Positions 40,101 through 53,400 of a stretch of 64,000 nt of DNA are shown here, piece by piece; positions within the stretch are counted from its first letter, which is position 1; every line of letters begins with the position of its first letter. The position numbers and the translations under genes were made by a program. The notes under the pieces were generated by a model, which did not search any database, was not told the origin of the DNA, and was given only the letters and a program-made list of their open reading frames with translations. The DNA lies in assembly GCA_920105625.2 (NCBI GenBank), contig OV050032.1, positions 102,966,542 to 103,030,541 on the forward strand, in the 5' to 3' direction. This stretch comes from Clusia tigrina. Its lineage: Eukaryota; Arthropoda; Insecta; Diptera; Clusiidae.

Positions 40101-43100
40101 CCATTTGAAGTTTTATCAGTGTTTGATTTGGGACTCTAGGGTAGCATAGCTTTGAGCGATGGCTTAAATTGACAAGAGGCTCGAGTACTTTATTGTTTCA
40201 AAATTTCAAGGTTTTATGACGCTCCAGTAAAAAGTTACAAGCATTTGTATGTTGCAAACTTTGATAGGTGTAGGACGTACCGTATAGACGTTAGAGCCAT
40301 TTGAAGTTTTATCAGTGTTTGATTTGGGACACAATGGTAGCATAGCTTTGAGCGATAGCTTAAATTGACAAGAGGCTCGGGTACTTCATTGTTACAAAAT
40401 TTCAAGGTTTTATGACGCTCCAGTAAAAAGTTACAAGCATTTGTATGTTGCAAACTTTGGTAGGTGTAGGACGTACCGTATAGAAGTTAGAGCCATTTGA
40501 AGGTTTATCAGTGTTTGATTTGAGACTCTAGGGTAGCATAGCTTTGAGCGATGGCTTAAATTGACAAGAGGCTCGAGTACTTTATTGTTTCAAAATTTCA
40601 AGGGTTTATGACGCTCCAGTAAAAAGTTACAAGCATTTGTATGTTGCAAACTTTGGTAGGTGTAGGACGTACCGTATAGAAGTTAGAGCCATTTGAAGGT
40701 TTATCAGTGTTTGATTTGGGAGTCTAGGGTAGCATAGCTTTGAGCGATGGCTTAAATTGACAAGAGTCTCGGGTACTTCATTGTTACAAAATTTCAAGGT
40801 TTTATGACGCTCCAGTAAAAAGTTACAAGCATTTGTGTGTTGCAAACTTTGATAGGTGTAGGACGTACCATATAGAAGTTAGGGCCATTTGAAGTTTTAT
40901 CAGTGTTTGATTTGGGACTCTAGGGTAGCATAGCTTTGAGCGATGGCTTAAATTGACAAGAGTCTCGGGTACTTCATTGTTACAAAATTTCAAGGTTTTA
41001 TGACGCTCCAGTAAAAAGTTACAAGCATTTGTATGTTGCAAACTTTGATAGGTGTAGGACACGTACCGTATAGAAGTTAGGGCCATTTGAAGTTTTATCA
41101 GTGTTTGATTTGGGACTCTAGGGTAGCATAGCTTTGAGCGATGGCTTAAATTGACAAGAGGCTCGAGTACTTTATTGTTTCAAAATTTCAAGGTTTTATG
41201 ACGCTCCAGTAAAAAGTTACAAGCATTTGTATGTTGCAAACTTTGATAGGTGTAGGACGTACCGTATAGACGTTAGAGCCATTTGAAGTTTTATCAGTGT
41301 TTGATTTGGGACACAATGGTAGCATAGCTTTGAGCGATAGCTTAAATTGACAAGAGGCTCGGGTACTTCATTGTTACAAAATTTCAAGGTTTTATGACGC
41401 TCCAGTAAAAAGTTACAAGCATTTGTATGTTGCAAACTTTGGTAGGTGTAGGACGTACCGTATAGAAGTTAGGGCCATTTGAAGTTTTATCAGTGTTTGA
41501 TTTGGGACTCCAGGGTAGCATAGCTTTGAGCGATGGCTTAGATTGACAAGAGTCTCGGGTACTTCATTGTTACAAAATTTCAAGGTTTTATGACGCTCCA
41601 GTAAAAAGTTACAAGCATTTGTGTGTTGCAAACTTTGATAGGTGTAGGACGTACCATATAGAAGTTAGGGCCATTTGAAGTTTTATCAGTGTTTGATTTG
41701 GGACTCTAGGGTAGCATAGCTTTGAGCGATGGCTTAAATTGACAAGAGTCTCGGGTACTTCATTGTTACAAAATTTCAAGGTTTTATGACGCTCCAGTAA
41801 AAAGTTACAAGCATTTGTATGTTGCAAACTTTGATAGGTGTAGGACACGTACCGTATAGAAGTTAGGGCCATTTGAAGTTTTATCAGTGTTTGATTTGGG
41901 ACTCTAGGGTAGCATAGCTTTGAGCGATGGCTTAAATTGACAAGAGGCTCGAGTACTTTATTGTTTCAAAATTTCAAGGTTTTATGACGCTCCAGTAAAA
42001 AGTTACAAGCATTTGTATGTTGCAAACTTTGATAGGTGTAGGACGTACCGTATAGACGTTAGAGCCATTTGAAGTTTTATCAGTGTTTGATTTGGGACAC
42101 AATGGTAGCATAGCTTTGAGCGATAGCTTAAATTGACAAGAGGCTCGGGTACTTCATTGTTACAAAATTTCAAGGTTTTATGACGCTCCAGTAAAAAGTT
42201 ACAAGCATTTGTATGTTGCAAACTTTGGTAGGTGTAGGACGTACCGTATAGAAGTTAGAGCCATTTGAAGGTTTATCAGTGTTTGATTTAGGACTCTAGG
42301 GTAGCATAGCTTTGAGCGATGGCTTAAATTGACAAGAGGCTCGAGTACTTTATTGTTCCAAAATTTCCAGGTTTTATGACGCTCCAGTAAAAAGTTACAA
42401 GCATTTGTATGTTGCAAACTTTGATAGGTGTAGGACGTACCGTATAGAAGTTAGAGCCATTTGAAGTTTTATCAGTGTTTGATTTGGGACTCTAGGGTAG
42501 CATAGCTTTGAGCGATGGCTTAAATTAAAAAGAGTCTCGGGTACTTCATTGTTACAAAATTTCAAGGTTTTATGACGCTCCAGTAAAAAGTTACAAGCAT
42601 TTGTGTGTTGCAAACTGTGATAGGTGTAGGACGTACCATATAGAAGTTAGGGCCATTTGAAGTTTTATCAGTGTTTGATTTGGGACTCCAGGGTAGCATA
42701 GCTTTGAGCGATGGCTTAAATTGACAAGAGTCTCGGGTACTTCATTGTTACAAAATTTCAAGGTTCTATGACGCTCCAGTAAAAAGTTACAAGCATTTGT
42801 ATGTTGCAAACTTTGATAGGTGTAAGACGTACCGTAAAGAAGTTAGGGGCGTTTGAAGTTTTATCAGTGTTTGATTTGGGACTCAAGGGTAGCATAGCTT
42901 TGAGCGATGGCTTAAATTGACAAGAGGCTCGGGTACTTCATTGTTAAAAATTTCAAGGTTTTATGACGCTCCAGTAAAAAGTTACAAGCATTTGTGTGTT
43001 GCAAACTTTGATAGGTGTAGGACGTACCATATAGAAGTTAGGGCCATTTGAAGTTTTATCAGTGTTTGATTTGGGACTCTAGGGTAGCATAGCTTTGAGC

Positions 43101-45100
43101 GATGGCTTAAATTGACAAGAGTCTCGGGTACTTCATTGTTACAAAATTTCAAGGTTTTATGACGCTCCAGTAAAAAGTTACAAGCATTTGTGTGTTGCAA
43201 ACTTTGATAGGTGTTGGACGTACCATATAGAAGTTAGGGCCATTTGAAGTTTTATCAGTGTTTGATTTGGGACTCCAGGGTAGCATAGCTTTGAGCGATG
43301 GCTTAAATTGACAAGAGTCTCGGGTACTTCATTGTTACAAAATTTCAAGGTTTTATGACGCTCCAGTAAAAAGTTACAAGCATTTGTATGTTGCAAACTT
43401 TGATAGGTGTAGGACGTACCGTAAAGAAGTTAGGGGCGTTTGAAGTTTTAGCAGTGTTTGATTTGGGACTCAAGGGTAGCATAGCTTTGAGCGATGGCTT
43501 AAATTGACAAGAGGCTCGGGTACTTCATTGTTAAAAATTTCAAGGTTTTATGACGCTCCAGTAAAAAGTTACAAGCATTTGTGTGTTGCAAACTTTGATA
43601 GGTGTAGGACGTACCATATAGAAGTTAGGGCCATTTGAAGTTCTATCAGTGTTTGATTTGGGACTCTAGGGGAGCATAGCTTTCAACGATGGCTTAAATT
43701 GACAAGAGGCTCGAGTACTTTATTGTTTCAAAATTTCAAGGTTTTATGACGCTCCAGTAAAAAGTTACAAGCATTTGTATGTTGCAAACTTTGATAGGTG
43801 CAGGACGTACCGTATAGAAGTTAGGGCCATTTGAAGTTTTATCAGTGTTTGATTTGGGACTCTAGGGTAGCATAGCTTTGAGCGATGGCTTAAATTGACA
43901 AGAGTCTCGGGTACTTCATTGTTACAAAATTTCAAGGTTTTATGACGCTCCAGTAAAAAGTTACAAGCATTTGTATGTTGCAAACTTTGATAGGTGTAGG
44001 ACGTACCGTATAGAAGTTAGGGCCATTTGAAGTTTTATCAGTGTTTGATTTGGGATTCTAGGGTAGCATAGCTTTGAGCGATGGCTTAAATTGACAAGAG
44101 GCTCGGGTACTTTATTGTTACAAAATTTCAAGGTTTTATGACGCTCCAGTAAAAAGTTACAAGCATTTGAATGTTGCCAACTTTGATAGGTGTAGGGCAT
44201 ACCGTATAGAAGTTAGGGGCGTTTGAAGTTTTATCAGTGTTTGATTTGGGACTCAAGGGTAGCATAGCCTTGAGCGATGGCTTAAATTGACAAGAGGCTC
44301 GGGTACTTCATTGTTACAAAATTTCAAGGTTTTATGACGCTCCAGTAAGAAGTTACAAGCATTTGTGTGTTGCAAACTTTGATAGGTGTAGGACGTACCA
44401 TATAGAAGTTAGGGCCATTTGAAGTTTTATCAGTGTTTGATTTGGGACTCTAGGGTAGCTTAGCTTTGAGCGATGGCTTAAATTGACAAGAGTCTCGGGT
44501 ACTTCATTGTTACAAAATTTCAAGGTGGTATGACGCTCCAGTAAAAAGTTACAAGCATTTGTATGTTGCAAACTTTGATAGGTGTAGGACGTACCGTATA
44601 GAAGTTAGGGCCATTTGAAGTTTTATCAGTGTTTGATTTGGGATTCTAGGGTAGCATAGCTTTGAGCGATGGCTTAAATTGACAAGAGGCTCGAGTACTT
44701 TATTGTTTCAAAATTTCAAGGTTTTATGATGCTCCAGTAAAAAGTTACAAGCATTTGTGTGTTGCAAAATTTGATAGGTATAGGACGTACCATATAGAAG
44801 TTAGGGTCATTTGAAGTTTTATCAGTGTTTGATTTGGGACTCTAGGGTAGCATAGCTTTGAGCGATGGCTTAAATTGACAAGAGTCTCGGGTACTTCATT
44901 GTTGCAATATTTCAAGGTTTTATGACGCTCCAGTAAAAAGTTACAAGCATTTGAATGTTGCAAACTTTGATAGGTGTAGGACGTACCGTAAAGAAGTTAG
45001 GGCCATTTGAAGTTTTATCAGTGTTTGATTTGGGACTCTAGGGTAGCATAGCTTTGAGCGATGGCTTAAATTGACAAGAGGCTCGAGTACTTTATTGTTT
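37190..45100 (+). repeat. satellite, irregular domain with short local duplications
   Basis: No single HOR period covers this stretch. Monomers are more divergent: GGGACACAATGGTAGC occurs near 37983, 40327, 41309 and 42095, TTTGGTAGGTGTAGG variants are frequent, and a monomer near 39506 has lost 8 bp. Local repeats of 4, 5 and 3 monomers are present. The sequence remains the same 196-bp family throughout, with no other feature. Confidence 0.75.
40850..42421 (+). repeat. 4-monomer tandem duplication marked by a 2-bp insertion
   Basis: Two consecutive segments are offset by 786 bp, four monomers plus 2 bp. Both carry an extra AC in the otherwise invariant GTAGGACGTACC, giving GTAGGACACGTACC at about 41055 and 41841, and both contain the GGGACACAATGG variant. 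The private insertion in both copies shows that one is a direct duplicate of the other. Confidence 0.75.
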
Positions 45101-48100
45101 CAAAATTTCAAGGTTTTATGACGCTCCAGTAAAAAGTTACAAGCATTTGTGTGTTGCAAACTTTGATAGGTGTAGGACGTACCATATAGAAGTTAGGGCC
45201 ATTTGAAGTTTTATCAGTGTTTGATTTGGGACTCTAGGGTAGCATAGCTTTGAGCGATAGCTTAAATTGACAAGAGGCTCGGGTACTTCATTTTTACAAA
45301 ATTTCAAGGTTTTATGACGCTCCAGGAAAAAGTTACAAGCATTTGTATGTTGCAAACTTTGATAGGTGTAGGACGTACCGTAAAGAAGTTAGGGGCGTTT
45401 GAAGTTTTATCAGTGTTTGATTTAGGACTCTAGGGTAGCATAGCTTTGAGCGATAGCTTAAATTGACAAGAGGCTCGAGTACTTTATTGTTACTAAATTT
45501 CAAGGTTTTATGACGCTCCAGTAAAAAGTTACAAGCATTTGTATGTTGTAAACTTTGACAGGTGTAGGACGAACCGTATAGAAGTTAGAGCCATTTGAAG
45601 TTTTATCAGTGTTTGATTTGGGACTCTAGGGTAGCATAGCTTTGAGCGATGGCTTAAATTGACAAGAGTCTCGGGTACTTCATTGTTACAAAATTTCAAG
45701 GTTTTATGACGCTCCAGTAAAAAGTTACAAGCATTTGTATGTTTCAAAATTTGATAGGTGTAGGACGTACCGTATAGAAGTTAGGGCCATTTGAAGTTTT
45801 ATCAGTGTTTGATTTGGGACTCTAGGGTAGCATAGCTTTCAGCGATGGCTTAAATTGACAAGAGGCTCGAGTACTTTATTGTTTCAAAATTTCAAGGTTT
45901 TATGACGCTCCAGTAAAAATTTACAAGCATTTGTGTGTTGCAAACTTTGATAGGTGTAGGACGTACCGTATAGAAGTTAGGGCCATTTGAAGTTTTATCA
46001 GTGTTTGATTTGGGACTCTAGGGTAGCATAGCTTTGAGCGATGGCTTAAACTGACAAGAGGCTCGAGTACTTTATTGTTTCAAAATTTCAAGGTTTTATG
46101 ACGCTCCAGTAAAAAGTTACAAGCATTTGTGTGTTGCAAACTTTGATAGGTGTAGGACGTACCATATAGAAGTTAGGGCCATTTGAAGTTTTATCAGTGT
46201 TTGATTTGGGACTCTAGGGTAGCATAGCTTTCAGCGATGGCTTAAATTGACAAGAGGCTCGGGTACTTCATTGTTACAAAATTTCAAGGTTTTATGACGC
46301 TCCAGTAAGAAGTTACAAGCATTTGTGTGTTGCAAACTTTGATAGGTGTAGGACGTACCATATAGAAGTTAGGGCCATTTGAAGTTTTATCAGTGTTTGA
46401 TTTGGGACTCTAGGGTAGCATAGCTTTGAGCGATGGCTTAAATTGACAAGAGTCTCGGGTACTTCATTGTTACAAAATTTCAAGGTGGTATGACGCTCCA
46501 GTAAAAAGTTACAAGCATTTGTATGTTGCAAACTTTGATAGGTGTAGGACGTACCATATAGAAGTTAGGGCCATTTGAAGTTTTATCAGTGTTTGATTTG
46601 GGACTCTAGGGTAGCATAGCTTTGAGCGATGGCTTAAATTGACAAGAGGCTCGAGTACTTTATTGTTTCAAAATTTCAAGGTTTTATGACGCTCCAGTAA
46701 AAAGTTACAAGCATTTGTGTGTTGCAAACTTTGATAGGTGTAGGACGTACCATATAGAAGTTAGGGCCATTTGAAGTTTTATCAGTGTTTGATTTGGGAC
46801 TCTAGGGTAGCATAGCTTTGAGCGAAAGCTTAAATTGACAAGAGGCTCGGGTATTTCATTTTTACTAAATTTCAAGGTTTTATGACGCTCCAGGAAAAAG
46901 TTACAAGCATTTGTATGTTGCAAACTTTGATAGGTGTAGGACGTACCGTAAAGAAGTTAGGGGCGTTTGAAGTTTTATCAGTGTTTGATTTAGGACTCTA
47001 GGGTAGCATAGCTTTGAGCGATAGCTTAAATTGACAAGAGGCTCGAGTACTTTATTGTTACTAAATTTCAAGGTTTTATGACGCTCCAGTAAAAAGTTAC
47101 AAGCATTTGTATGTTGCAAACTTTGACAGGTGTAGGACGAACCGTATAGAAGTTAGAGCCATTTGAAGTTTTATCAGTGTTTGATTTGGGACTCTAGGGT
47201 AGCATAGCTTTGAGCGATGGCTTAAATTGACAAGAGTCTCGGGTACTTCATTGTTACAAAATTTCAAGGTTTTATGACGCTCCAGTAAAAAGTTACAAGC
47301 ATTTGTATGTTTCAAAATTTGATAGGTGTAGGACGTACCGTATAGAAGTTAGGGCCATTTGAAGTTTTATCAGTGTTTGATTTCGGACTCTAGGGTAGCA
47401 TAGCTTTCAACGATGGCTTAAATTGACAAGAGGCTCGAGTACTTTATTGTTTCAAAATTTCAAGGTTTTATGACGCTCCAGTAAAAATTTACAAGCATTT
47501 GTGTGTTGCAAACTTTGATAGGTGTAGGACGTACCGTATAGAAGTTAGGGCCATTTGAAGTTCTATCTGTGTTTGATTTGGGACTCTAGGGTAGCATAGC
47601 TTTGAGCGATGGCTTAAATTGACTAGAGGCTCGAGTACTTTATTGTTTCAAAATTTCAAGGTTTTATGACGCTCCAGTAAAAAGTTACAAGCATTTGTGT
47701 GTTGCAAACTTTGATAGGTGTAGGACGTACCATATAGAAGTTAGGGCCATTTGAAGTTTTATCAGTGTTTGATTTGGGACTCTAGGGTAGCATAGTTTTG
47801 AGCGATAGCTTAAATTGACAAGAGGCTCGGGTACTTCATTTTTACAAAATTTCAAGGTTTTATGACGCTCCAGGAAAAAGTTACAAGCATTTGTATGTTG
47901 CAAACTTTGATAGGTGTAGGACGTACCGTAAAGAAGTTAGGGGCGTTTGAAGTTTTATCAGTGTTTGATTTAGGACTCTAGGGTAGCATAGCTTTGAGCG
48001 ATAGCTTAAATTGACAAGAGGCTCGAGTACTTTATTGTTACTAAATTTCAAGATTTTATGACGCTCCAGTAAAAAGTTACAAGCATTTGTATGTTGTAAA

Positions 48101-50460
48101 CTTTGACAGGTGTAGGACGAACCGTATAGAAGTTAGAGCCATTTGAAGTTTTATCAGTGTTTGATTTGGGACTCTAGGGTAGCATAGCTTTGAGCGATGG
48201 CTTAAATTGACAAGAGTCTCGGGTACTTCATTGTTACAAAATTTCAAGGTTTTATGACGCTCCAGTAAAAAGTTACAAGCATTTGTATGTTTCAAAATTT
48301 GATAAGTGTAGGACGTACCGTATAGAAGTTAGGGCCATTTGAAGTTCTATCAGTGTTTGATTTGGGACTCTAGGGTAGCATAGCTTTCAGCGATGGCTTA
48401 AATTGACAAGAGGCTCGAGTACTTTATTGTTTCAAAATTTCAAGGTTTTATGACGCTCCAGTAAAAATTTACAAGCATTTGTGTGTTGCAAACTTTGATA
48501 GGTGTAGGACGTACCGTATAGAAGTTAGGGCCATTTGAAGTTTTATCAGTGTTTGATTTGGGACTCTAGGGTAGCATAGCTTTGAGCGATGGCTTAAACT
48601 GACAAGAGGCTCGAGTACTTTATTGTTTCAAAATTTCAAGGTTTTATGACGCTCCAGTAAAAAGTTACAAGCATTTGTGTGTTGCAAACTTTGATAGGTG
48701 TAGGACGTACCATATAGAAGTTAGGGCCATTTGAAGTTTTATCAGTGTTTGATTTGGGACTCTAGGGTAGCATAGCTTTCAGCGATGGCTTAAATTGACA
48801 AGAGGCTCGGGTACTTCATTGTTACAAAATTTCAAGGTTTTATGACGCTCCAGTAAGAAGTTACAAGCATTTGTGTGTTGCAAACTTTGATAGGTGTAGG
48901 ACGTACCATATAGAAGTTAGGGCCATTTGAAGTTTTATCAGTGTTTGATTTGGGACTCTAGGGTAGCATAGCTTTGAGCGATGGCTTAAATTGACAAGAG
49001 TCTCGGGTACTTCATTGTTACAAAATTTCAAGGTGGTATGACGCTCCAGAAAAAAGTTACAAGCATTTGTATGTTGCAAACTTTGATAGGTGTAGGACGT
49101 ACCATATAGAAGTTAGGGCCATTTGAAGTTTTATCAGTGTTTGATTTGGGACTCTAGGGTAGCATAGCTTTGAGCGATGGCTTAAATTGACAAGAGGCTC
49201 GAGTACTTTATTGTTTCAAAATTTCAAGGTTTTATGACGCTCCAGTAAAAAGTTACAAGCATTTGTGTGTTGCAAACTTTGATAGGTGTAGGACGTACCA
49301 TATAGAAGTTAGGGCCATTTGAAGTTTTATCAGTGTTTGATTTGGGACTCTAGGGTAGCATAGCTTTGAGCGATAGCTTAAATTGACAAGAGGCTCGGGT
49401 ACTTCATTTTTACAAAATTTCAAGGTTTTATGACGCTCCAGGAAAAAGTTACAAGCATTTGTATGTTGCAAACTTTGATAGGTGTAGGACGTACCGTAAA
49501 GAAGTTAGGGGCGTTTGAAGTTTTATCAGTGTTTGATTTAGGACTCTAGGGTAGCATAGCTTTGAGCGATAGCTTAAATTGACAAGAGGCTCGAGTACTT
49601 TATTGTTACTAAATTTCAAGGTTTTATGACGCTCCAGTAAAAAGTTACAAGCATTTGTATGTTGCAAACTTTGACAGGTGTAGGACGAACCGTATAGAAG
49701 TTAGAGCCATTTGAAGTTTTATCAGTGTTTGATTTGGGACTCTAGGGTAGCATAGCTTTGAGCGATGGCTTAAATTGACAAGAGTCTCGGGTACTTCATT
49801 GTTACAAAATTTCAAGGTTTTATGACGCTCCAGTAAAAAGTTACAAGCATTTGTATGTTTCAAAATTTGATAGGTGTAGGACGTACCGTATAGAAGTTAG
49901 GGCCATTTGAAGTTTTATCAGTGTTTGATTTGGGACTCTAGGGTAGCATAGCTTTCAACGATGGCTAAATTGACAAGAGGCTCGAGTACTTTATTGTTTC
50001 AAAATTTCAAGGTTTTATGACGCTCCAGTAAAAATTTACAAGCATTTGTGTGTTGCAAACTTTGATAGGTGTAGGACGTACCGTATAGAAGTTAGGGCCA
50101 TTTGAAGTTTTATCAGTGTTTGATTTGGGACTCTAGGGTAGCATAGCTTTGAGCGATGGCTTAAATTGACAATAGGCTCGAGTACTTTATTGTTTCAAAA
50201 TTTCAAGGTTTTATGACGCTCCAGTAAAAAGTTACAAGCATTTGTGTGTTGCAAACTTTGATAGGTGTAGGACGTACCATATAGAAGTTAGGGCCATTTG
50301 AAGTTTTATCAGTGTTTGATTTGGGACTCTAGGGTAGCATAGCTTTGAGCGATAGCTTAAATTGACAAGAGGCTCGGGTACTTCATTTTTACAAAATTTC
50401 AAGGTTTTATGACGCTCCAGGAAAAAGTTACAAGCATTTGTATGTTGCAAACTTTGATAG
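45100..50460 (+). repeat. HOR domain 6: 13-monomer unit, 2548 bp
   Basis: Marker monomers recur at 2548 bp: 45137, 47685 and 50232 (the last 1 bp short); 45529 and 48077; 46705 and 49253; 47097 and 49645; and the AAGGTGGTATGACG variant near 46483 and 49031. Each 13-mer contains an internal near-repeat, since 45137 to 46705 is 1568 bp (8 monomers) and 46705 to 47685 is 980 bp (5 monomers). Typical private variants are TTTGACAGGTGTAGGACGAACC and GCTTTCAGCGATGG. Confidence 0.8.
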
Positions 50461-53400
50461 GTGTAGGACGTACCGCAAAGAAGTTAGGGGCGTTTGAAGT
50501 TTTATCAGTGTTTGATTTGGGACTCTAGGGTAGCATAGCTTTGAGCGATGGCTTAAATTGACAAGAGTCTCGGGTACTTCATTGTTACAAAATTTCAAGG
50601 TTTTATGACGCTCCAGTAAAAAATTACAAGCATTTGTATGTTGCAAACTTTGATAGGTGTAGGACGTACCGTATAGAAGTTAGGGCCATTTGAAGTTTTA
50701 TCAGTGTTTGATTTGGGACTCTAGGGTAGCATAGCTTTGAGCGATGGCTTAAATTGACAAGAGGCTCGAGTACTTTATTGTTTCAAAATTTCAAGGTTTT
50801 ATGACGCTCCAGTAAAAAGTTACAAACATTTGTGTGTTGCAAACTTTGATAGGTGTAGGTCGTACCGTATAGAAGTTAGGGCCATTTGAAGTTTTATCAG
50901 TGTTTGATTTGGGACTCTAGGGTAGCATAGCTTTGAGCGATGGCTTAAATTGACAAGAGGCTCGAGTACTTTATAGTTTCAAAATTTCAAGGTTTTATGA
51001 CGCTCCAGTAAAAAGTCACAAGCATTTGTGTGTTGCAAACTTTGATAGGTGTAGGACGTACCATATAGAAGTTAGGGCCATTTGAAGTTTTATCAGTGTT
51101 TGATTTGGGACTCTAGGGTAGCATAGCTTTGAGCGATGGCTTAAATTGACAAGAGGCTCGAGTACTTTATTGTTTCAAAATTTCAAGGTTTTATGACGCT
51201 CCAATAAAAAGTTACAAGCATTTGTGTGTGGCAAACTTGAAGAGGTGTAAGACGTACCATATAGAAGTTAGGACCATTTGAAGTTTTATCAGTGTTTGAT
51301 TTGGGACTCTAGGGTAGCATAGCTTTGAGCGATGGCGTAAATTGACAAGAGGCTCGAGTACTTTATTGTTTCAAAATTTCAAGGTTTTATGACGCTCCAG
51401 TTAAAAGTTACAAGCATTTGTGTGTGGCAAACTTAGATAGGTGTAGGACGTACCATTTAGAAGTTAGGACCATTTGAAGTTTTATCAGTGTTTGATTTGG
51501 GACTCTAGGGTAGCATAGCTTTGAGCGATGGCTTAAATTGACAAGAGGCTCGAGTACTTTATTGTTTCAAAATTTTAAGGATTTATGACGCTCCAGTAAA
51601 AAGTTACAAGCATTTGTGTGTTGCAAACTTTGATAGGTGTAGGACGTACCATATAGAAGTTAGGGCCATTTGAAGTTTTATCAGTGTTTGATTTGGGACT
51701 CTAGGGTAGCATAGCTTTGAGCGATGGCTTAAATTGACAAGAGGCTCGAGTACTTTATTGTTTCAAAATTTCAAGGTTTTATGACGCTCCAGTAAAAAGA
51801 TACAAGCATTTTTGTGTTTGCAAACTTTGATAGGTGTAGGACGTACCATATAGAAGTTAGGGCCATTTGAAGTTTTATCAGTGTTTGATTTGGGACTCTA
51901 GGGTAGCATAGCTTTGAGCGACGGCTTAAATTGACAAGAGGCTCGAGTACTTTATTGTTTCAAAATTTCAAGGTTTTATGACGCTCCAGTAAAAAGTTAC
52001 AAGCATTTGTGTGTTGCAAACTTTGATAGGTGTAGGACGTACCATATAGAAGTTAGGGCCATTTGAAGTTTTATCAGTGTTTGATTTGGGACTCTAGGGT
52101 AGCATAGCTTTGAGCGATGGCTTAAATTGACAAGAGTCTCGGGTACTTCATTGTTACAAAATTTCCAGGTTTTATGACGCTCCAGTAAAAAGTTACAAGC
52201 ATTTGTATGTTGCAAACTTTGATAGGTGTAGGACGTACCGTAAAGAAGTTAGGGCCATTTGAAGTTTTATCAGCGTTTGATTTGGGACTCTAGAGTAGCA
52301 TAGCTTTGAGCGATGGCTTAAATTGACAAGAGGCTCGAGTACTTTATTGTTTCAAAATTTCAAGTTTTTATGACGCTCCAATAAAAAGTTACAAGCATTT
52401 GTGTGTTGCAAACTTTGTTAGGTGTAGGACGTACCATATAGAAGTTAGCGCCATTTGAAGTTTTATCAGTGTTTGATTTGGGACTCTAGGGTAGCATAGC
52501 TTTGAGCGATGGCTTAAATTGACAAGAGTCTCGGGTACTTCATTGTTACAAACTTTCAAGGTTTTATGACGCTCCAGGAAAAAGTTACAAGCATTTGTAT
52601 GTTGCAAACTTTGATAGGTGTAGGACGTACCGTAAAGAAGTTAGGGCCATTTGAAGTTTTAACAGTGTTTGATTTGGGACTCTAGGGTAGCATAGCTTTG
52701 AGCGATAACTTAAATTGACAAGATCCTCGAGTACTTCGTTGTTACAAAATTTCAAGGTTTTATGACGCTCCAGTAAAAGTTACAAGCATTTGAATGTTGC
52801 CAACTTTGATAGTTGTAGGACGTACCGTATAGAAGTTAGGGCCATTTGAAGTTTTATCAGTGTTTGATTTGGGACTCTAGGGTAGCATAGCTTTGAGCGA
52901 TGGCTTAAATTGACAAGAGTCTCGGGTACTTCATTGTTACAAAATTTCAAGGTTTTATGACGCTCCAGTAAAAAGTTACAAGCATTTGTATGTTGCAAAC
53001 TTTGATAGATGTAGGACGTACCGTAAAGAAGTTAGGGCCATTTGAAGTTTTATCAGTATTTGATTTGGGACTCTAGGGTAGCATAGCTTTGAGCGATGGC
53101 TTTAATGGACAAGAGGCTCGAGTACTTTATTGTTTCAAAATTTCAAGGTTTTATGACGCTCCAGTAAAAAGTTACAAGCATTTGTGTGTGGCAAACTTTG
53201 ATAGATGTAGGACGTACCATATAGAAGTTAGGACCATTTGAAGTTTTATCAGTGTTTGATTTGGGACTCTAGGGTAGCATAGCTTTGAGCGATGGCTTAA
53301 ATTGACAAGAGTCTCGGGTACTTCATTGTTACAAAATTTCAAGGTTTTATGACGCTCCAGTAAAAAGTTACAAGCATTTGAATGTTGCCAACTTTGATAG

